Assembly (NCBI GenBank): GCA_050299835.1
Contig: JBNKWP010000013.1
Coordinates: 1 to 64,000 of the forward strand
Source: JAJDOD01 sp050299835
GTDB lineage: Bacteria > Pseudomonadota > Alphaproteobacteria > Rhodobacterales > Rhodobacteraceae
Length of the DNA: 64,000 bases
Direction of reading: 5' to 3'
The position numbers and the translations under genes are program-made. Positions 53,503 to 62,528 of the stretch are shown here, in pieces. Numbering within the stretch: the first letter of the stretch is position 1; each line of letters opens with the position of its first letter. The notes under the pieces are model-generated. The model was not told the DNA's origin. It searched no databases and worked only from the letters and a program-made list of their open reading frames with translations.

Positions 53503-54033
53503 ATGTCGTGGACGGACGAACGGGTCGAGACACTCAAGAAGATGTGGTCGGAAGGCCAGTCGGCGAGCCAGATCGCCAAGGAACTGGGCGGCGTGACCCG
53601 CAATGCGGTGATCGGCAAGGTGCATCGCCTGGGCCTGTCGAACCGTGCCGGAGCCTCCGCGCCCGCGCCCGAGAAACGTACCGCGAAGCCGGCCCCGAAA
53701 AAGGCCGCCGCGAAGCCCGCCGAGAAAGTGATCGAAGTGACTGTTACCCCAAGAAAAGCCATCGTCCCCGCCGGACAGCCGCTGCCGCCGCAGCCCTCGG
53801 CGAACGAGATCAGCCCCGAGGCGCTTGCCACCGTGCGCGAGGTCGAGAAGGGCGCGAAGAAGATCAGCCTGATGGAACTGACCGAGCGGACCTGCAAATG
53901 GCCGATCGGCGATCCGGCGACGGATGATTTCTGGTTTTGCGGGCTGGCCGTTCAACAGGGCAAGCCTTATTGCGAGGCCCATGTGGGCGTGGCGTTCCAG
54001 CCGATGTCGAACCGGCGGGATCGTCGGCGGTAA
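53503..54033 (+). CDS. gcrA: GcrA cell-cycle regulator
   Basis: 176 residues from ATG 53503. The N-terminal WTDERVETLKKMWSEG with the ARNAVIGKVHRLGLS-type HTH (residues 1-48) is the conserved DNA-binding part. A basic Pro/Ala-rich linker with repeated KPA/KKAA stretches follows, and the C-terminal RTCKWPIGDP, FWFCGLAV and PYCEAH segments recall the sigma70-binding domain. GcrA acts with sigma70 at GANTC-methylated promoters to time cell division genes. Confidence 0.92.
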   Translation: MSWTDERVETLKKMWSEGQSASQIAKELGGVTRNAVIGKVHRLGLSNRAGASAPAPEKRTAKPAPKKAAAKPAEKVIEVTVTPRKAIVPAGQPLPPQPSANEISPEALATVREVEKGAKKISLMELTERTCKWPIGDPATDDFWFCGLAVQQGKPYCEAHVGVAFQPMSNRRDRRR

Positions 54034-54324
54034 CGCCCTGGCCGCAAAAAAAATTCAATCCAGACCCGGCGTTGCAGTTCAGCATCGGTGCCAACTGGGC
54101 GCTTGACTTGCACGCCGATTGGACCCATGTGCCGTCCCAGCGCATCCGTTCTGCAGCGTGAGCAGATTTCGCCAACACGGTGATCCGAACGCGCGCTGAC
54201 CGTTTCCCACATCACGCGAGGAGGCAGCGCCGCCACATATGGTCGGCGTACTCTGAGTACCGCCCGGCGCACGTTGCGCGCGGGCCAATGACCATGCGGG
54301 CGCGATGCCCGTTGAAAGGTAAAT

Positions 54325-55542
54325 ATGGAATTTGAACAACTGGGACTGTCTCCCAGGCTACTGAAACAGATGAACGCCATGGGCTTCACCGATCCGACGC
54401 CGATCCAGCGGCAGGCCATTCCGCATGCGCTGGAAGGCCGTGACGTGATGGGTCTGGCCCAGACCGGAACCGGCAAGACCGCAGCCTTCGGGCTTCCTTT
54501 GCTGAACGCGCTTCTCAGCCGGGGTGCAGCGCCCGAGCCGAAGACGGCAACCGGCCTTGTGCTGGCACCGACGCGCGAACTGGCCAAGCAGATCGTCGAC
54601 TCTCTCGGCGGGTTCACCAAGGGCTCGCATCTGAAGGTGGCGCTGGTCGTGGGCGGCGTGTCGATCAACAAGCAGATCGAGCGGATGAAGCGCGGCACCG
54701 ACCTGTTGGTGGCCACGCCCGGCCGGCTGATCGACCTGATCGACCGCAAGGCAGTCCGCCTTGACCAGACCCGGTTCCTTGTGCTGGACGAGGCCGACCA
54801 GATGCTGGACATGGGCTTCATTCACGCCCTGCGCCGCATCGCGCCGCTTTTGCCGGTTGAGCGTCAGACCATGATGTTCTCGGCCACCATGCCGAAGCTG
54901 ATGGCTGATCTGTCGGCCAAATACCTCACCGATCCGATCAGGGTCGAAGTCGCGCGTCCCGGCGTTGCGGCGGATAACATCACGCAGTCCGTGCATTTCG
55001 TGGCGCAGGACGCGAAGGCCGATCTGCTGGTCCGCCTGTTGGCGGGTCATGAGACCGACCGCTCGCTGGTCTTTGCGCGCACCAAGCACGGGGCCGAGCG
55101 GCTGATGAAGAAGCTCGACGCGGCGGGCTATCCCGTTGCCTCGATCCACGGCAACAAGAGCCAGGGCCAGCGTGACCGGGCCATCCGCGCGTTCAAGCAG
55201 GGGGAAACCCTGGTTCTGGTCGCCACCGACGTGGCCGCGCGCGGGATCGACATTCCGGATGTAAAGCACGTCTACAACTATGACCTGCCCAACGTGGCAG
55301 AGAACTATGTCCACCGCATCGGCCGGACCGCGCGGGCCGGGGCATCCGGTCAGGCGGTGGCTTTCTGTTCTCCGGATGAAGCCAAGGAGTTTCGCGCCAT
55401 CGAGAAGGTGTTGAAGACCCGGATCGCTGTCGCGGGCGGAACCACCTGGGACGAACCGCGCCAGGCGCAGGCGGACAAGGGCGCGGGCGACAAACGCCAG
55501 CGTCGATCGAAACGCCGCCGGAATTTCAAGCGCGCGGCCTAG
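54325..55542 (+). CDS. DEAD-box RNA helicase (RhlE-like)
   Basis: 405 residues. Q motif DPTPIQRQAIP, Walker A AQTGTGKTA, PTRELAKQ, DEAD in LVLDEADQML, SAT, and HRIGRTARAG are all intact. The short basic C-terminal tail (KGAGDKRQRRSKRRRNFKRAA) resembles RhlE-type enzymes that act on ribosome or cold-related RNA unwinding. A 291-base leader precedes it, compatible with a cold-shock or other post-transcriptional control. Confidence 0.92.
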   Translation: MEFEQLGLSPRLLKQMNAMGFTDPTPIQRQAIPHALEGRDVMGLAQTGTGKTAAFGLPLLNALLSRGAAPEPKTATGLVLAPTRELAKQIVDSLGGFTKGSHLKVALVVGGVSINKQIERMKRGTDLLVATPGRLIDLIDRKAVRLDQTRFLVLDEADQMLDMGFIHALRRIAPLLPVERQTMMFSATMPKLMADLSAKYLTDPIRVEVARPGVAADNITQSVHFVAQDAKADLLVRLLAGHETDRSLVFARTKHGAERLMKKLDAAGYPVASIHGNKSQGQRDRAIRAFKQGETLVLVATDVAARGIDIPDVKHVYNYDLPNVAENYVHRIGRTARAGASGQAVAFCSPDEAKEFRAIEKVLKTRIAVAGGTTWDEPRQAQADKGAGDKRQRRSKRRRNFKRAA

Positions 55543-55641
55543 TCATTGCGATGGGGGGCGTCAGCGCCCCCCTTTTTGCCTCTGCACGGGCGCACCGTTG
55601 ACCCTTCCCGTGTCGCCCTGAACCCGCTATCAGCGCCTCCC

Positions 55642-56997
55642 ATGAGCAACCCGCCCGATCTTCGCCCCGACCTTGCCCGCGCCCGCGTGCCGGAGACCCC
55701 CCGCCCCGGCCAGCCCACCATCGGCATGGTGTCGCTTGGCTGCCCCAAGGCGCTGGTGGACAGTGAGCGCATCCTGACGCGGCTGAGGGCCGAGGGCTAT
55801 GCGATCAGCCCCGATTACAGCGGCGCGGATGCGGTTATCGTGAACACCTGCGGGTTTCTCGACAGTGCCAAGGCGGAGAGCCTCGATGCCATCGGGGAGG
55901 CGTTGCAGGAAAACGGGCGGGTGATCGTCACCGGCTGTCTGGGCGCGGAGCCCGAATACATCACCGGGGCGCATCCCAAGGTCTTGGCGGTGACGGGGCC
56001 GCATCAGTATGAGCAGGTGCTGGACGCGGTGCATGGTGCAGTGCCGCCGGACCCTGATCCTTTCGTCGATCTTCTGCCTGCGGCGGGAGTGAAGCTGACG
56101 CCAAGGCATTACAGTTACTTGAAAATTTCCGAAGGTTGCAACCATTCCTGCAAGTTCTGCATCATCCCCGACATGCGCGGGAAACTGGTGTCGCGGCCTG
56201 AACGCGCGGTGGTGCGCGAGGCGGAAAAGCTGGTTGAGGCCGGGGTGAAGGAACTGCTGGTCATCAGTCAGGACACCTCGGCTTACGGCACGGATGTGAA
56301 GGACCGGGAGGCGAAGTTTCCGATCCTGCCGCTGGCGCGGGAACTGGGGCAACTCGGGGCGTGGGTGCGGATGCATTACGTCTATCCCTACCCGCATGTG
56401 CGCGATCTGATCCCGCTGATGGCCGAGGGGCTGATCCTGCCCTATCTGGACGTGCCGTTTCAACATGCGCATCCGGAGACCTTGCGGCGGATGGCGCGGC
56501 CGGCCGCTGCCGAGAAGACGCTGACGGAGATCGCGGCCTGGCGGGAGGTCTGCCCGGAGATCGCGATCCGCTCGACCTTCATCGTCGGTTACCCCGGCGA
56601 GACGGAGGAGGAGTTTCAGGTCCTGCTGGACTGGCTGGACGAGGCACAGTTGGACCGGGTTGGGTGTTTTCAGTACGAGAATGTCGCCGGGGCGCGGTCG
56701 AACGATCTGCCGGGTCATGTGGCGGCGGAAGTGAAGGAAGAGCGCTGGCACCGGTTCATGGAGAAGGCGCAGGCGATCAGCGAGGCGAAGCTGGCGGCCA
56801 AGGTGGGGCGTCGTATCGAGGTGATCGTGGACGAGGTGGATGGAGAGGCGGCCACCTGCCGGACGATGGCGGATGCGCCGGAGATCGACGGGAATCTGTT
56901 CGTGGATGAGGGGTTTGGGGGTCTTTCGCCGGGGGATATCGTGACCGTCGAGGTGGATGAAGCCGGGGAGTATGATTTGTGGGGGCGGTTGGTGTGA
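55642..56997 (+). CDS. rimO: Ribosomal protein S12 methylthiotransferase
   Basis: 451 residues from ATG 55642; the upstream in-frame part is not family-like. SLGCPKALVDSERIL opens the MTTase domain; CNHSCKFCIIPDMRGKLVSRP holds the radical SAM CxxxCxxC cluster; a TRAM domain completes the C terminus. It methylthiolates Asp88 of S12 (E. coli numbering) using two iron-sulfur clusters. Its stop overlaps the GTG start of the acetyltransferase. Confidence 0.94.
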   Translation: MSNPPDLRPDLARARVPETPRPGQPTIGMVSLGCPKALVDSERILTRLRAEGYAISPDYSGADAVIVNTCGFLDSAKAESLDAIGEALQENGRVIVTGCLGAEPEYITGAHPKVLAVTGPHQYEQVLDAVHGAVPPDPDPFVDLLPAAGVKLTPRHYSYLKISEGCNHSCKFCIIPDMRGKLVSRPERAVVREAEKLVEAGVKELLVISQDTSAYGTDVKDREAKFPILPLARELGQLGAWVRMHYVYPYPHVRDLIPLMAEGLILPYLDVPFQHAHPETLRRMARPAAAEKTLTEIAAWREVCPEIAIRSTFIVGYPGETEEEFQVLLDWLDEAQLDRVGCFQYENVAGARSNDLPGHVAAEVKEERWHRFMEKAQAISEAKLAAKVGRRIEVIVDEVDGEAATCRTMADAPEIDGNLFVDEGFGGLSPGDIVTVEVDEAGEYDLWGRLV

Positions 56998-57575
56998 CGT
57001 GGACGGTGCGTCCTGCCACCCGGCGTGACCGGGACGCGATCGCGACGCTGGCGCGCAGAACGATTGACGAACACCGCGTCCGCTTCCCGGACCATTTTGG
57101 GGATGTGAACAAGGCAGAGCAGCGCATCGACCTAATCCTGGCGCGCCGCAGCAAGTCAGTGGCGCTTGTGGCCGAGGAGGACGGGCGGGTCATCGGTTGG
57201 ACCGCATACACGCCGTTCGAAATTCCCGCGTCCCAGAAACGTCACGATATCTTGGGCCTTGTCATCGACCTGACGGTGGAGGAGGCCGCGCGGGGCAAAG
57301 GTGTCGGCACGGCCCTGATCAACGATCTGGTTGAACGGGCGAAGCAAAAGGGCATCACCTATCTGCACGCCGACGTCTGGCATGGTTCGCCCTCCTCCAG
57401 CGTGTTGTCGCGGGCGGGTATCGTGCCCGTCAAGATGGTCCACGAACTGCGACTGGCGGATCGCAGGAAAGGTCCCCCGAGAACCGCACGAATAAGACGG
57501 TTCGCCGAGATACTGTTGCTGATCCTCACGATCATTCTCATCGCAATTCTTCTCTATGAAATGCTCGCCCGCTGA
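56994..57575 (+). CDS. GNAT acetyltransferase with C-terminal membrane anchor
   Basis: 193 residues from GTG 56994, overlapping the rimO stop by four bases (GTGA). A GNAT domain spans about 4-155: RRTIDEHRVRFP, IDLTVEEAARGKGVGTALIND with the acetyl-CoA pyrophosphate-binding loop (ARGKGVG), and a later strand VWHGSPSSSVL. A single hydrophobic helix follows at about 171-190 (AEILLLILTIILIAILLYEM), so the enzyme should be anchored at the membrane through its C terminus. That architecture is unusual for GNAT enzymes. The substrate is unknown. Confidence 0.82.
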   Translation: MTWTVRPATRRDRDAIATLARRTIDEHRVRFPDHFGDVNKAEQRIDLILARRSKSVALVAEEDGRVIGWTAYTPFEIPASQKRHDILGLVIDLTVEEAARGKGVGTALINDLVERAKQKGITYLHADVWHGSPSSSVLSRAGIVPVKMVHELRLADRRKGPPRTARIRRFAEILLLILTIILIAILLYEMLAR

Positions 57576-57653
57576 GGCGGGGAGCGACGGCGATTTCCGG
57601 CAGGTGGCCCAAATTTTGTTGGTCTCGGAATGCTCCGGCCGCTACAAACCGAC

Positions 57654-58421
57654 ATGCCCTTCGAAAAGATCCAGTCCGAGAAAGTCTCACAAGGCGTGGT
57701 GCGCCAAATCGAACTTCTGATCCTGCGCGGCGTGCTGCGGCCGGGAGAACGCCTGCCGTCGGAGCGGGAATTGTCGGAACGGTTCGGCGTGTCGCGCCCG
57801 TCGCTGCGCGACGCCGTGGCCGTTCTTTCGGAGTCAGGACTGCTGGTGAGCCGGGCCAATGCGGGGATCTTCGTGGCGGATGTTTTGGGCTCGGCCTTCT
57901 CGCCCGGTCTGACGAAGCTTTTCAGCGATCATGACGAGGCGAAGTTCGATTACCTCGATTTCCGCCGCGACATGGAGGGGCTGGCGGCAGAACGGGCGGC
58001 GCGGCTTGGGTCGGACACGGATCTTGCGGTGGTCAATGAGGCGTTCCAGCGGATGGAACAGGCCGGCGAAACCCGCGATGCGACCAGGGAAGCGCAGCGG
58101 GACGCGGCGTTTCACCTGGCGATCATCGAAGCCAGCCATAACGTGGTGATGCTGCACATGATGCGGTCGATGTACGAGCTGTTGCAGGAAGGCGTGTTCT
58201 ACAACCGGAAGGTCATGTTCCAGCAGCGGATGAAACGCTCGGCGCTTCTGGACCAGCATCGGGACATCAACACGGCTGTTCAGGATCGCGACCCTGCGAG
58301 GGCGCGCAAGGCGGTTGAAGCCCATATCGATTATGTGCGCGCGGCGCTGACGGATCATCTGAAGTCGGAGAAGAACGAGGCCATCGCGCGGCAGCGGCTG
58401 GCCTTCGAGAAGCAGCGTTAA
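57654..58421 (+). CDS. FadR-subfamily GntR transcriptional regulator
   Basis: 255 residues from ATG 57654; an upstream ATG at 57630 is also possible. The N-terminal winged HTH is GVVRQIELLILRGVLRPGERLPSERELSERFGVSRPSLRDAV; the C-terminal FCD domain holds a metal-binding Asp/His set (for example AAFHLAIIEASHN and DQHRDINTAVQDRD). Members sense organic acids such as lactate, pyruvate or glycolate. The target is not evident; its only same-strand partners are upstream. Confidence 0.88.
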   Translation: MPFEKIQSEKVSQGVVRQIELLILRGVLRPGERLPSERELSERFGVSRPSLRDAVAVLSESGLLVSRANAGIFVADVLGSAFSPGLTKLFSDHDEAKFDYLDFRRDMEGLAAERAARLGSDTDLAVVNEAFQRMEQAGETRDATREAQRDAAFHLAIIEASHNVVMLHMMRSMYELLQEGVFYNRKVMFQQRMKRSALLDQHRDINTAVQDRDPARARKAVEAHIDYVRAALTDHLKSEKNEAIARQRLAFEKQR

Positions 58422-58430
58422 GGGACCCGC

Positions 58431-58958
58431 TCAGACCAGTGCCGCGAGCTTTTGCATCAGTGTTTCCAGCGTTTTCAGGTAACGCTCACCCGTAAGCCGT
58501 CCCGCATCGTCGAACTCTTTGGAGGCCCCGGCCACCATCACCTCCGGCCCGGTCAGAAGCTGCGGCTGGAACGGGTTGAGCGCCAGCCTCAGCGCGAATT
58601 GCGACCGTGCGCCCCCTGCCCGGCCAGCGGCGGCGGACATGATGGCGACTGGCTTGTCCTGCCAGGGCTTGCCATCGGTGCGGCTCACCCAGTCGAGCGC
58701 GTTCTTCAGCCCGCCCGGCAGAGACTGGTTGTATTCCGGCGTGGAGATGGCCACCGCATCGGCGTTTGCGATCTGGTCGGCAAGCCTTTGAACGGGTTCG
58801 GGAATCCCGGTCGCCTCCTGATCGTCGGCGTTGAAGAGCGGGAAGGCGATGTCGCCCGTGCTTGTGTCGCCCGACCAGAAGCGGCCCGCTTCGTGGACCA
58901 GTTTGGTGTTGTAGGAGCCTGCGCGGAGGGAGCCGGAGATCATCAGGAGTTTCGGCAT
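58431..58958 (-). CDS. NAD(P)H-dependent FMN reductase family protein
   Basis: 175 residues from ATG 58958. GSLRAGSYNTKLV is the FMN phosphate-binding loop and STPEYNQSLPGGLKNALDW the ribityl/isoalloxazine-binding part of the flavodoxin-like fold. It reduces quinones, azo compounds or FMN. It lies 16 bases downstream of pheA on the minus strand. Confidence 0.88.
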   Translation of the reverse strand: MPKLLMISGSLRAGSYNTKLVHEAGRFWSGDTSTGDIAFPLFNADDQEATGIPEPVQRLADQIANADAVAISTPEYNQSLPGGLKNALDWVSRTDGKPWQDKPVAIMSAAAGRAGGARSQFALRLALNPFQPQLLTGPEVMVAGASKEFDDAGRLTGERYLKTLETLMQKLAALV

Positions 58959-58974
58959 TCGCTCCCCGTCTTCT

Positions 58975-59802
58975 CTATCGCAGGATCGCTGCGGGATAGG
59001 TGCCGAGGATGTGCAGTTCGGAGGTGAAATATTCCAGTTCCTCAAGCGCCAGCTGCACCGCGCGGTCGTCGGGGTGACCGTCGATATCGGCGTAGAATTG
59101 CGTCGCGGTGAAGGAGCCGTCGACCATGTAGCTTTCCAGCTTGGTCATGTTCACGCCATTGGTCGCGAAGCCGCCCATCGCCTTGTAAAGCGCGGCAGGG
59201 ATGTTGCGGACGCGGAAGACGAAGGTGGTGATCATGGTTTCGCTGCGCCGGGATGTATCCGGCTTTGGCGCCATGATGAGAAACCGCGTGGTGTTGTGGT
59301 CGGCGTCTTCGATGTGCTTCGCCAGAAGGTCCAGCCCATAGACCTCGCCCGCGAGTTCCGAGGCCAGCGCCCCGCGCGAGACGTCGCCCGCTTCCGCCAC
59401 TTCGCGGGCGGCGCGGGCGTTGTCGGAACTGACGCGGCCGGTGATGTTGTTTTCGCGCAGGAAGGTCGCGCATTGCGGCAGAAGGACCAGATGGCTGTAG
59501 GCCTCCTTCACGTCCGACAATTGCGCGCCGGGCACGCCGAGGAGGTTGATATGGACGCGCACGAAGGCCTCGTCGACGATGTGCAGACCGCTCTCCGGCA
59601 ACAGGCGGTGAATGTCGGCCACCCGCCCATAGGTGCTGTTTTCCACCGGCAGCATCGCAAGATCGGCCTTGCCGGAACGGGTCGCGTCGATCACGTCCTC
59701 GAAGGTCCGGCAGGGCAGAACCTCCATTTCGGGGCGGGTTTCGCGGCAGGCCTGGTGCGAATAGGCGCCCGGCTCTCCCTGGAAAGCGATGGTTCCGGGC
59801 AT
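58975..59802 (-). CDS. pheA: Prephenate dehydratase
   Basis: 275 residues from ATG 59802. It converts prephenate to phenylpyruvate in phenylalanine synthesis. VENSTYGRV and the NTTRFLIM (TRF) active-site motif are present; the C-terminal ACT domain (ITTFVFRVRNIPAALYKAMGGF to the KLESYMVDG segment) binds Phe for feedback. In this ACT domain the usual ESRP pair reads ESYM, and the GALV-type motif reads GALA, so regulation may differ from E. coli. It is divergent from cycM. Confidence 0.93.
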   Translation of the reverse strand: MPGTIAFQGEPGAYSHQACRETRPEMEVLPCRTFEDVIDATRSGKADLAMLPVENSTYGRVADIHRLLPESGLHIVDEAFVRVHINLLGVPGAQLSDVKEAYSHLVLLPQCATFLRENNITGRVSSDNARAAREVAEAGDVSRGALASELAGEVYGLDLLAKHIEDADHNTTRFLIMAPKPDTSRRSETMITTFVFRVRNIPAALYKAMGGFATNGVNMTKLESYMVDGSFTATQFYADIDGHPDDRAVQLALEELEYFTSELHILGTYPAAILR

Positions 59803-59918
59803 GGGTCTTCTCCGGTCCTGCGTCAAAAAGGGCGATTGGTCGCGCCTCTTATCCCTTGAAGACCGGTAAGGGAAGCGGGTAGATAGCGCGAAAATCCGGA
59901 AAAGACTGGACGCGAGAT

Positions 59919-60440
59919 ATGTTCGACACGATGACACTGACGAAACTGGGCGGCGGCGTCTTCGGCGCGTTCCTCATCTTCCTGCTGGGCGGATTCTTCG
60001 GAGAGTTCATCTATCACGAAGCCGAAAGCCATGATGGCGAGCATCATCAGGCCTATTCGATCGACACCGGCAGTGACGATCACGGTGGCGGCGAAGCGGA
60101 GCCGGAAGTTCCCTTTGCCGAGGTTCTGGCCTCTGCCGATCCCAGCAAGGGACCGACGCTGTTCCGCAAGTGTACGGCCTGCCACAAGGTGGAAGATGGT
60201 GCCAACGGTGCCGGCCCCTATCTCTTTGGCATTGTCGGCCGTCCGGTTGGAACGGCAGACGGGTTTTCGGGCTATTCGGGCGCTCTGAACGAGGTTGCCG
60301 ATGTCTGGACGCCGGAGAACCTGAACCACTTCCTGGAAAACCCGAAAGCCTTTGCGCCTGGCACGGCGATGAGCTTCGCCGGCTTCAAGGATGTCGAGGA
60401 TCGCGCGAATATCATTGCCTGGCTCGCCGAGCAGGGGTGA
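59919..60440 (+). CDS. cycM: Membrane-anchored cytochrome c552 (CycM)
   Basis: 173 residues. The N-terminal helix (GGGVFGAFLIFLLGGFFGEFIY) anchors the protein; a His/Asp-rich linker follows; the haem domain begins near 75 with CTACH, and TAMSFAG supplies the axial Met. In Paracoccus-type chains CycM carries electrons from the bc1 complex to the aa3 oxidase in the membrane. It is divergent from pheA and followed by a terminator. Confidence 0.92.
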   Translation: MFDTMTLTKLGGGVFGAFLIFLLGGFFGEFIYHEAESHDGEHHQAYSIDTGSDDHGGGEAEPEVPFAEVLASADPSKGPTLFRKCTACHKVEDGANGAGPYLFGIVGRPVGTADGFSGYSGALNEVADVWTPENLNHFLENPKAFAPGTAMSFAGFKDVEDRANIIAWLAEQG

Positions 60441-60456
60441 TCCGATCAGATTTCCG

Positions 60457-60485
60457 CAAAAGCCCGGCCTTCGCGCCGGGTTTTT
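60457..60485 (+). terminator. Rho-independent terminator after cycM
   Basis: CCCGGC (60463-60468) pairs with GCCGGG (60475-60480) around a six-base loop, flanked by AAAA and TTTTT. It lies 17 bases after the cycM stop and clears the way for the yej operon. Confidence 0.85.
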
Positions 60486-60625
60486 CGTTTTTGGACGATC
60501 TGGCGCTTGCGCCACACGGGCCATCACAACCCGCTCAGCCCAATGGACGCTCGACAAAGCGCAAGATAGATACAAATTTAACTGAATGAGCGCTAAAGCG
60601 CCCGCGAGCGGATGAGGAGCCCACG

Positions 60626-62527
60626 ATGTCGACGAGCACGACCCGCGTTTCCGACCGTCACCTGAGATTTCGCACTGTTCTGCCCGCCGTCGCCTTGGGA
60701 TGCGGCATCGCGCTGTCTCAGTCGGGTCCGGCAAGGGCTGAAAGCCACGAAACCATCATCGTGAGCCACGGCTACAACGAATATGACGAACTGAAATACA
60801 GCCCCGACGATCCGCATCTGGACTACGTGAACCCCGACGCCCCGACTGGCGGTGATTTCAGCTTTGCCGTGGTCGGCACGTTCGATAGCATGAACCCCTA
60901 TGCGACCGGCATCGGCACGCCGGGAGCGCAGTCGTCGGTCATTTATGAAGACATGATGGTGGAGACCCAGGACGAGGTCGGGTCCTATTACTGTCTGCTG
61001 TGCACGACGCTGGAATATCCCGAAAGCGAAGACTGGGTGATCTTCAACCTGCGCGAGGATGTGACCTTCTCCGACGGCACGCCTATGACGGCCGAGGATA
61101 TCCTCTTTGCCTTCGAGTTGCTGAAGGAACAGGGCACGCCGTCTTTTGCGCAATTCGTCAAAACCCATGTTGCAAGCACCGAGTTGCTGGCTCCCTACCG
61201 GATCAAATTCACCTTCGTTGAAGATGTGCCCCGCAAGAGCCTGATCGCAACGATGGGTAGCCTGCCCGCCTTTCCAAAGCACTGGTACGAAGAAACCGGC
61301 GCCAAGTTGAACGAAAGCCGTCTGGAAGTGGGCCCCGGCACGGGGGAATACGTGCTCGACAGCGTCGATGTGGGTCGCCAGATCGTTTTCCGGCGCAATC
61401 CTGATTACTGGGGCAAGGACCATTATCTGAAGGTCGGGCATGGCAATTACGACAGCATGCGGTTCGAGTATTTCGGCGACACTGTTGCCGCCTTTGAAGG
61501 GTTCAAGGCGGGCGAAGTGACGATGCGGCGGGAGACCAGTTCGCTCAACTGGGCGACGGGATATGATTTTCCGGCGCTCGATAACGGATGGGTCGTGAAG
61601 AGCACTCTGCCGAGTGGCAACCTCCCTGCGGCACGGGGATTTATCTTCAACATGAAGGATCCCAAGCTGGCCGACCGCAACCTTCGGATGGCCATCGGGC
61701 GGATGTTCAATTTCACCTGGACGAACAAGAACCTGCAATACGGGTTATTCCAGCAGCGCGAGGCGTTTTGGGAGAACGAGCGGCTGAAGGCCACCGGGTT
61801 GCCGGAGGGTCGCGAGTTGGAGCTTCTTGAGGCCCATCGCGACGCGTTGCCAGAGGCGATCTTCACCGAACCTGCGGTGATGCCGCATGGGAGCGGGGAC
61901 CGGCCGCTTGATCGGCGGAACCTGCGCGCGGCTTTGGGGCTGATGCAGAAGGCGGGTTACACGCCGGGACAGGACGGGCTGTTGCGCGATGCGGATGGCA
62001 ATGTGCTGTCCATTGAGTTCGTCGAGGATCAGCAGGCGATGGACCGGATCCTGTTGCCCTATATCGAGAACCTGAAGGCGCTTGGCGTCGATATCATCTA
62101 TAATCGCATCGACCCGGCGCAGTATCAGGACCGCACGCAGAACAAGGACTTCGAGATGCGGGACGCGTCATATGCAGTCGGTCTCGTGGAAGGGTCCGGG
62201 CTGTTGCAGCGGTTCGGCTGCGAGGACCGGGACGATGTGTTCAACGATGCCGGTTACTGCAACCCGGTCGTGGACGCGCTGGGGAACAGCATGCTGGAGG
62301 TCAAGACTTACGACGAGATGGCCGCCCATATTCGCGCCATCGATCGGATCATGCGGTACGATTATTTCATGGTGCCAGTCTGGACGCTGACGGAAGAATG
62401 GATGGCCCATTACGACATGTATGGCTTTCCCGAGGAACTGCCGCCCTTCGACAGCGGATTCCTGGATTTCTGGTGGATCGACACGGATAGAGAGGCCGCG
62501 CTGAAGGCGGACGGAGCGCTCCAGTAA
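60626..62527 (+). CDS. Extracellular solute-binding protein, family 5 (YejA-like)
   Basis: 633 residues. A signal peptide of about 45 residues with an extended N terminus ends ARAE. The mature protein is an SBP_bac_5 peptide receptor; FDSMNPYATGIG, LREDVTFSDGTPMTAEDILF and FRRNPDYWGKDHYL are typical. As in the YejABEF system it likely binds peptides or microcin C-type compounds in the periplasm. It has the matching permease genes directly downstream. Confidence 0.9.
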   Translation: MSTSTTRVSDRHLRFRTVLPAVALGCGIALSQSGPARAESHETIIVSHGYNEYDELKYSPDDPHLDYVNPDAPTGGDFSFAVVGTFDSMNPYATGIGTPGAQSSVIYEDMMVETQDEVGSYYCLLCTTLEYPESEDWVIFNLREDVTFSDGTPMTAEDILFAFELLKEQGTPSFAQFVKTHVASTELLAPYRIKFTFVEDVPRKSLIATMGSLPAFPKHWYEETGAKLNESRLEVGPGTGEYVLDSVDVGRQIVFRRNPDYWGKDHYLKVGHGNYDSMRFEYFGDTVAAFEGFKAGEVTMRRETSSLNWATGYDFPALDNGWVVKSTLPSGNLPAARGFIFNMKDPKLADRNLRMAIGRMFNFTWTNKNLQYGLFQQREAFWENERLKATGLPEGRELELLEAHRDALPEAIFTEPAVMPHGSGDRPLDRRNLRAALGLMQKAGYTPGQDGLLRDADGNVLSIEFVEDQQAMDRILLPYIENLKALGVDIIYNRIDPAQYQDRTQNKDFEMRDASYAVGLVEGSGLLQRFGCEDRDDVFNDAGYCNPVVDALGNSMLEVKTYDEMAAHIRAIDRIMRYDYFMVPVWTLTEEWMAHYDMYGFPEELPPFDSGFLDFWWIDTDREAALKADGALQ

Positions 62528-62528
62528 C

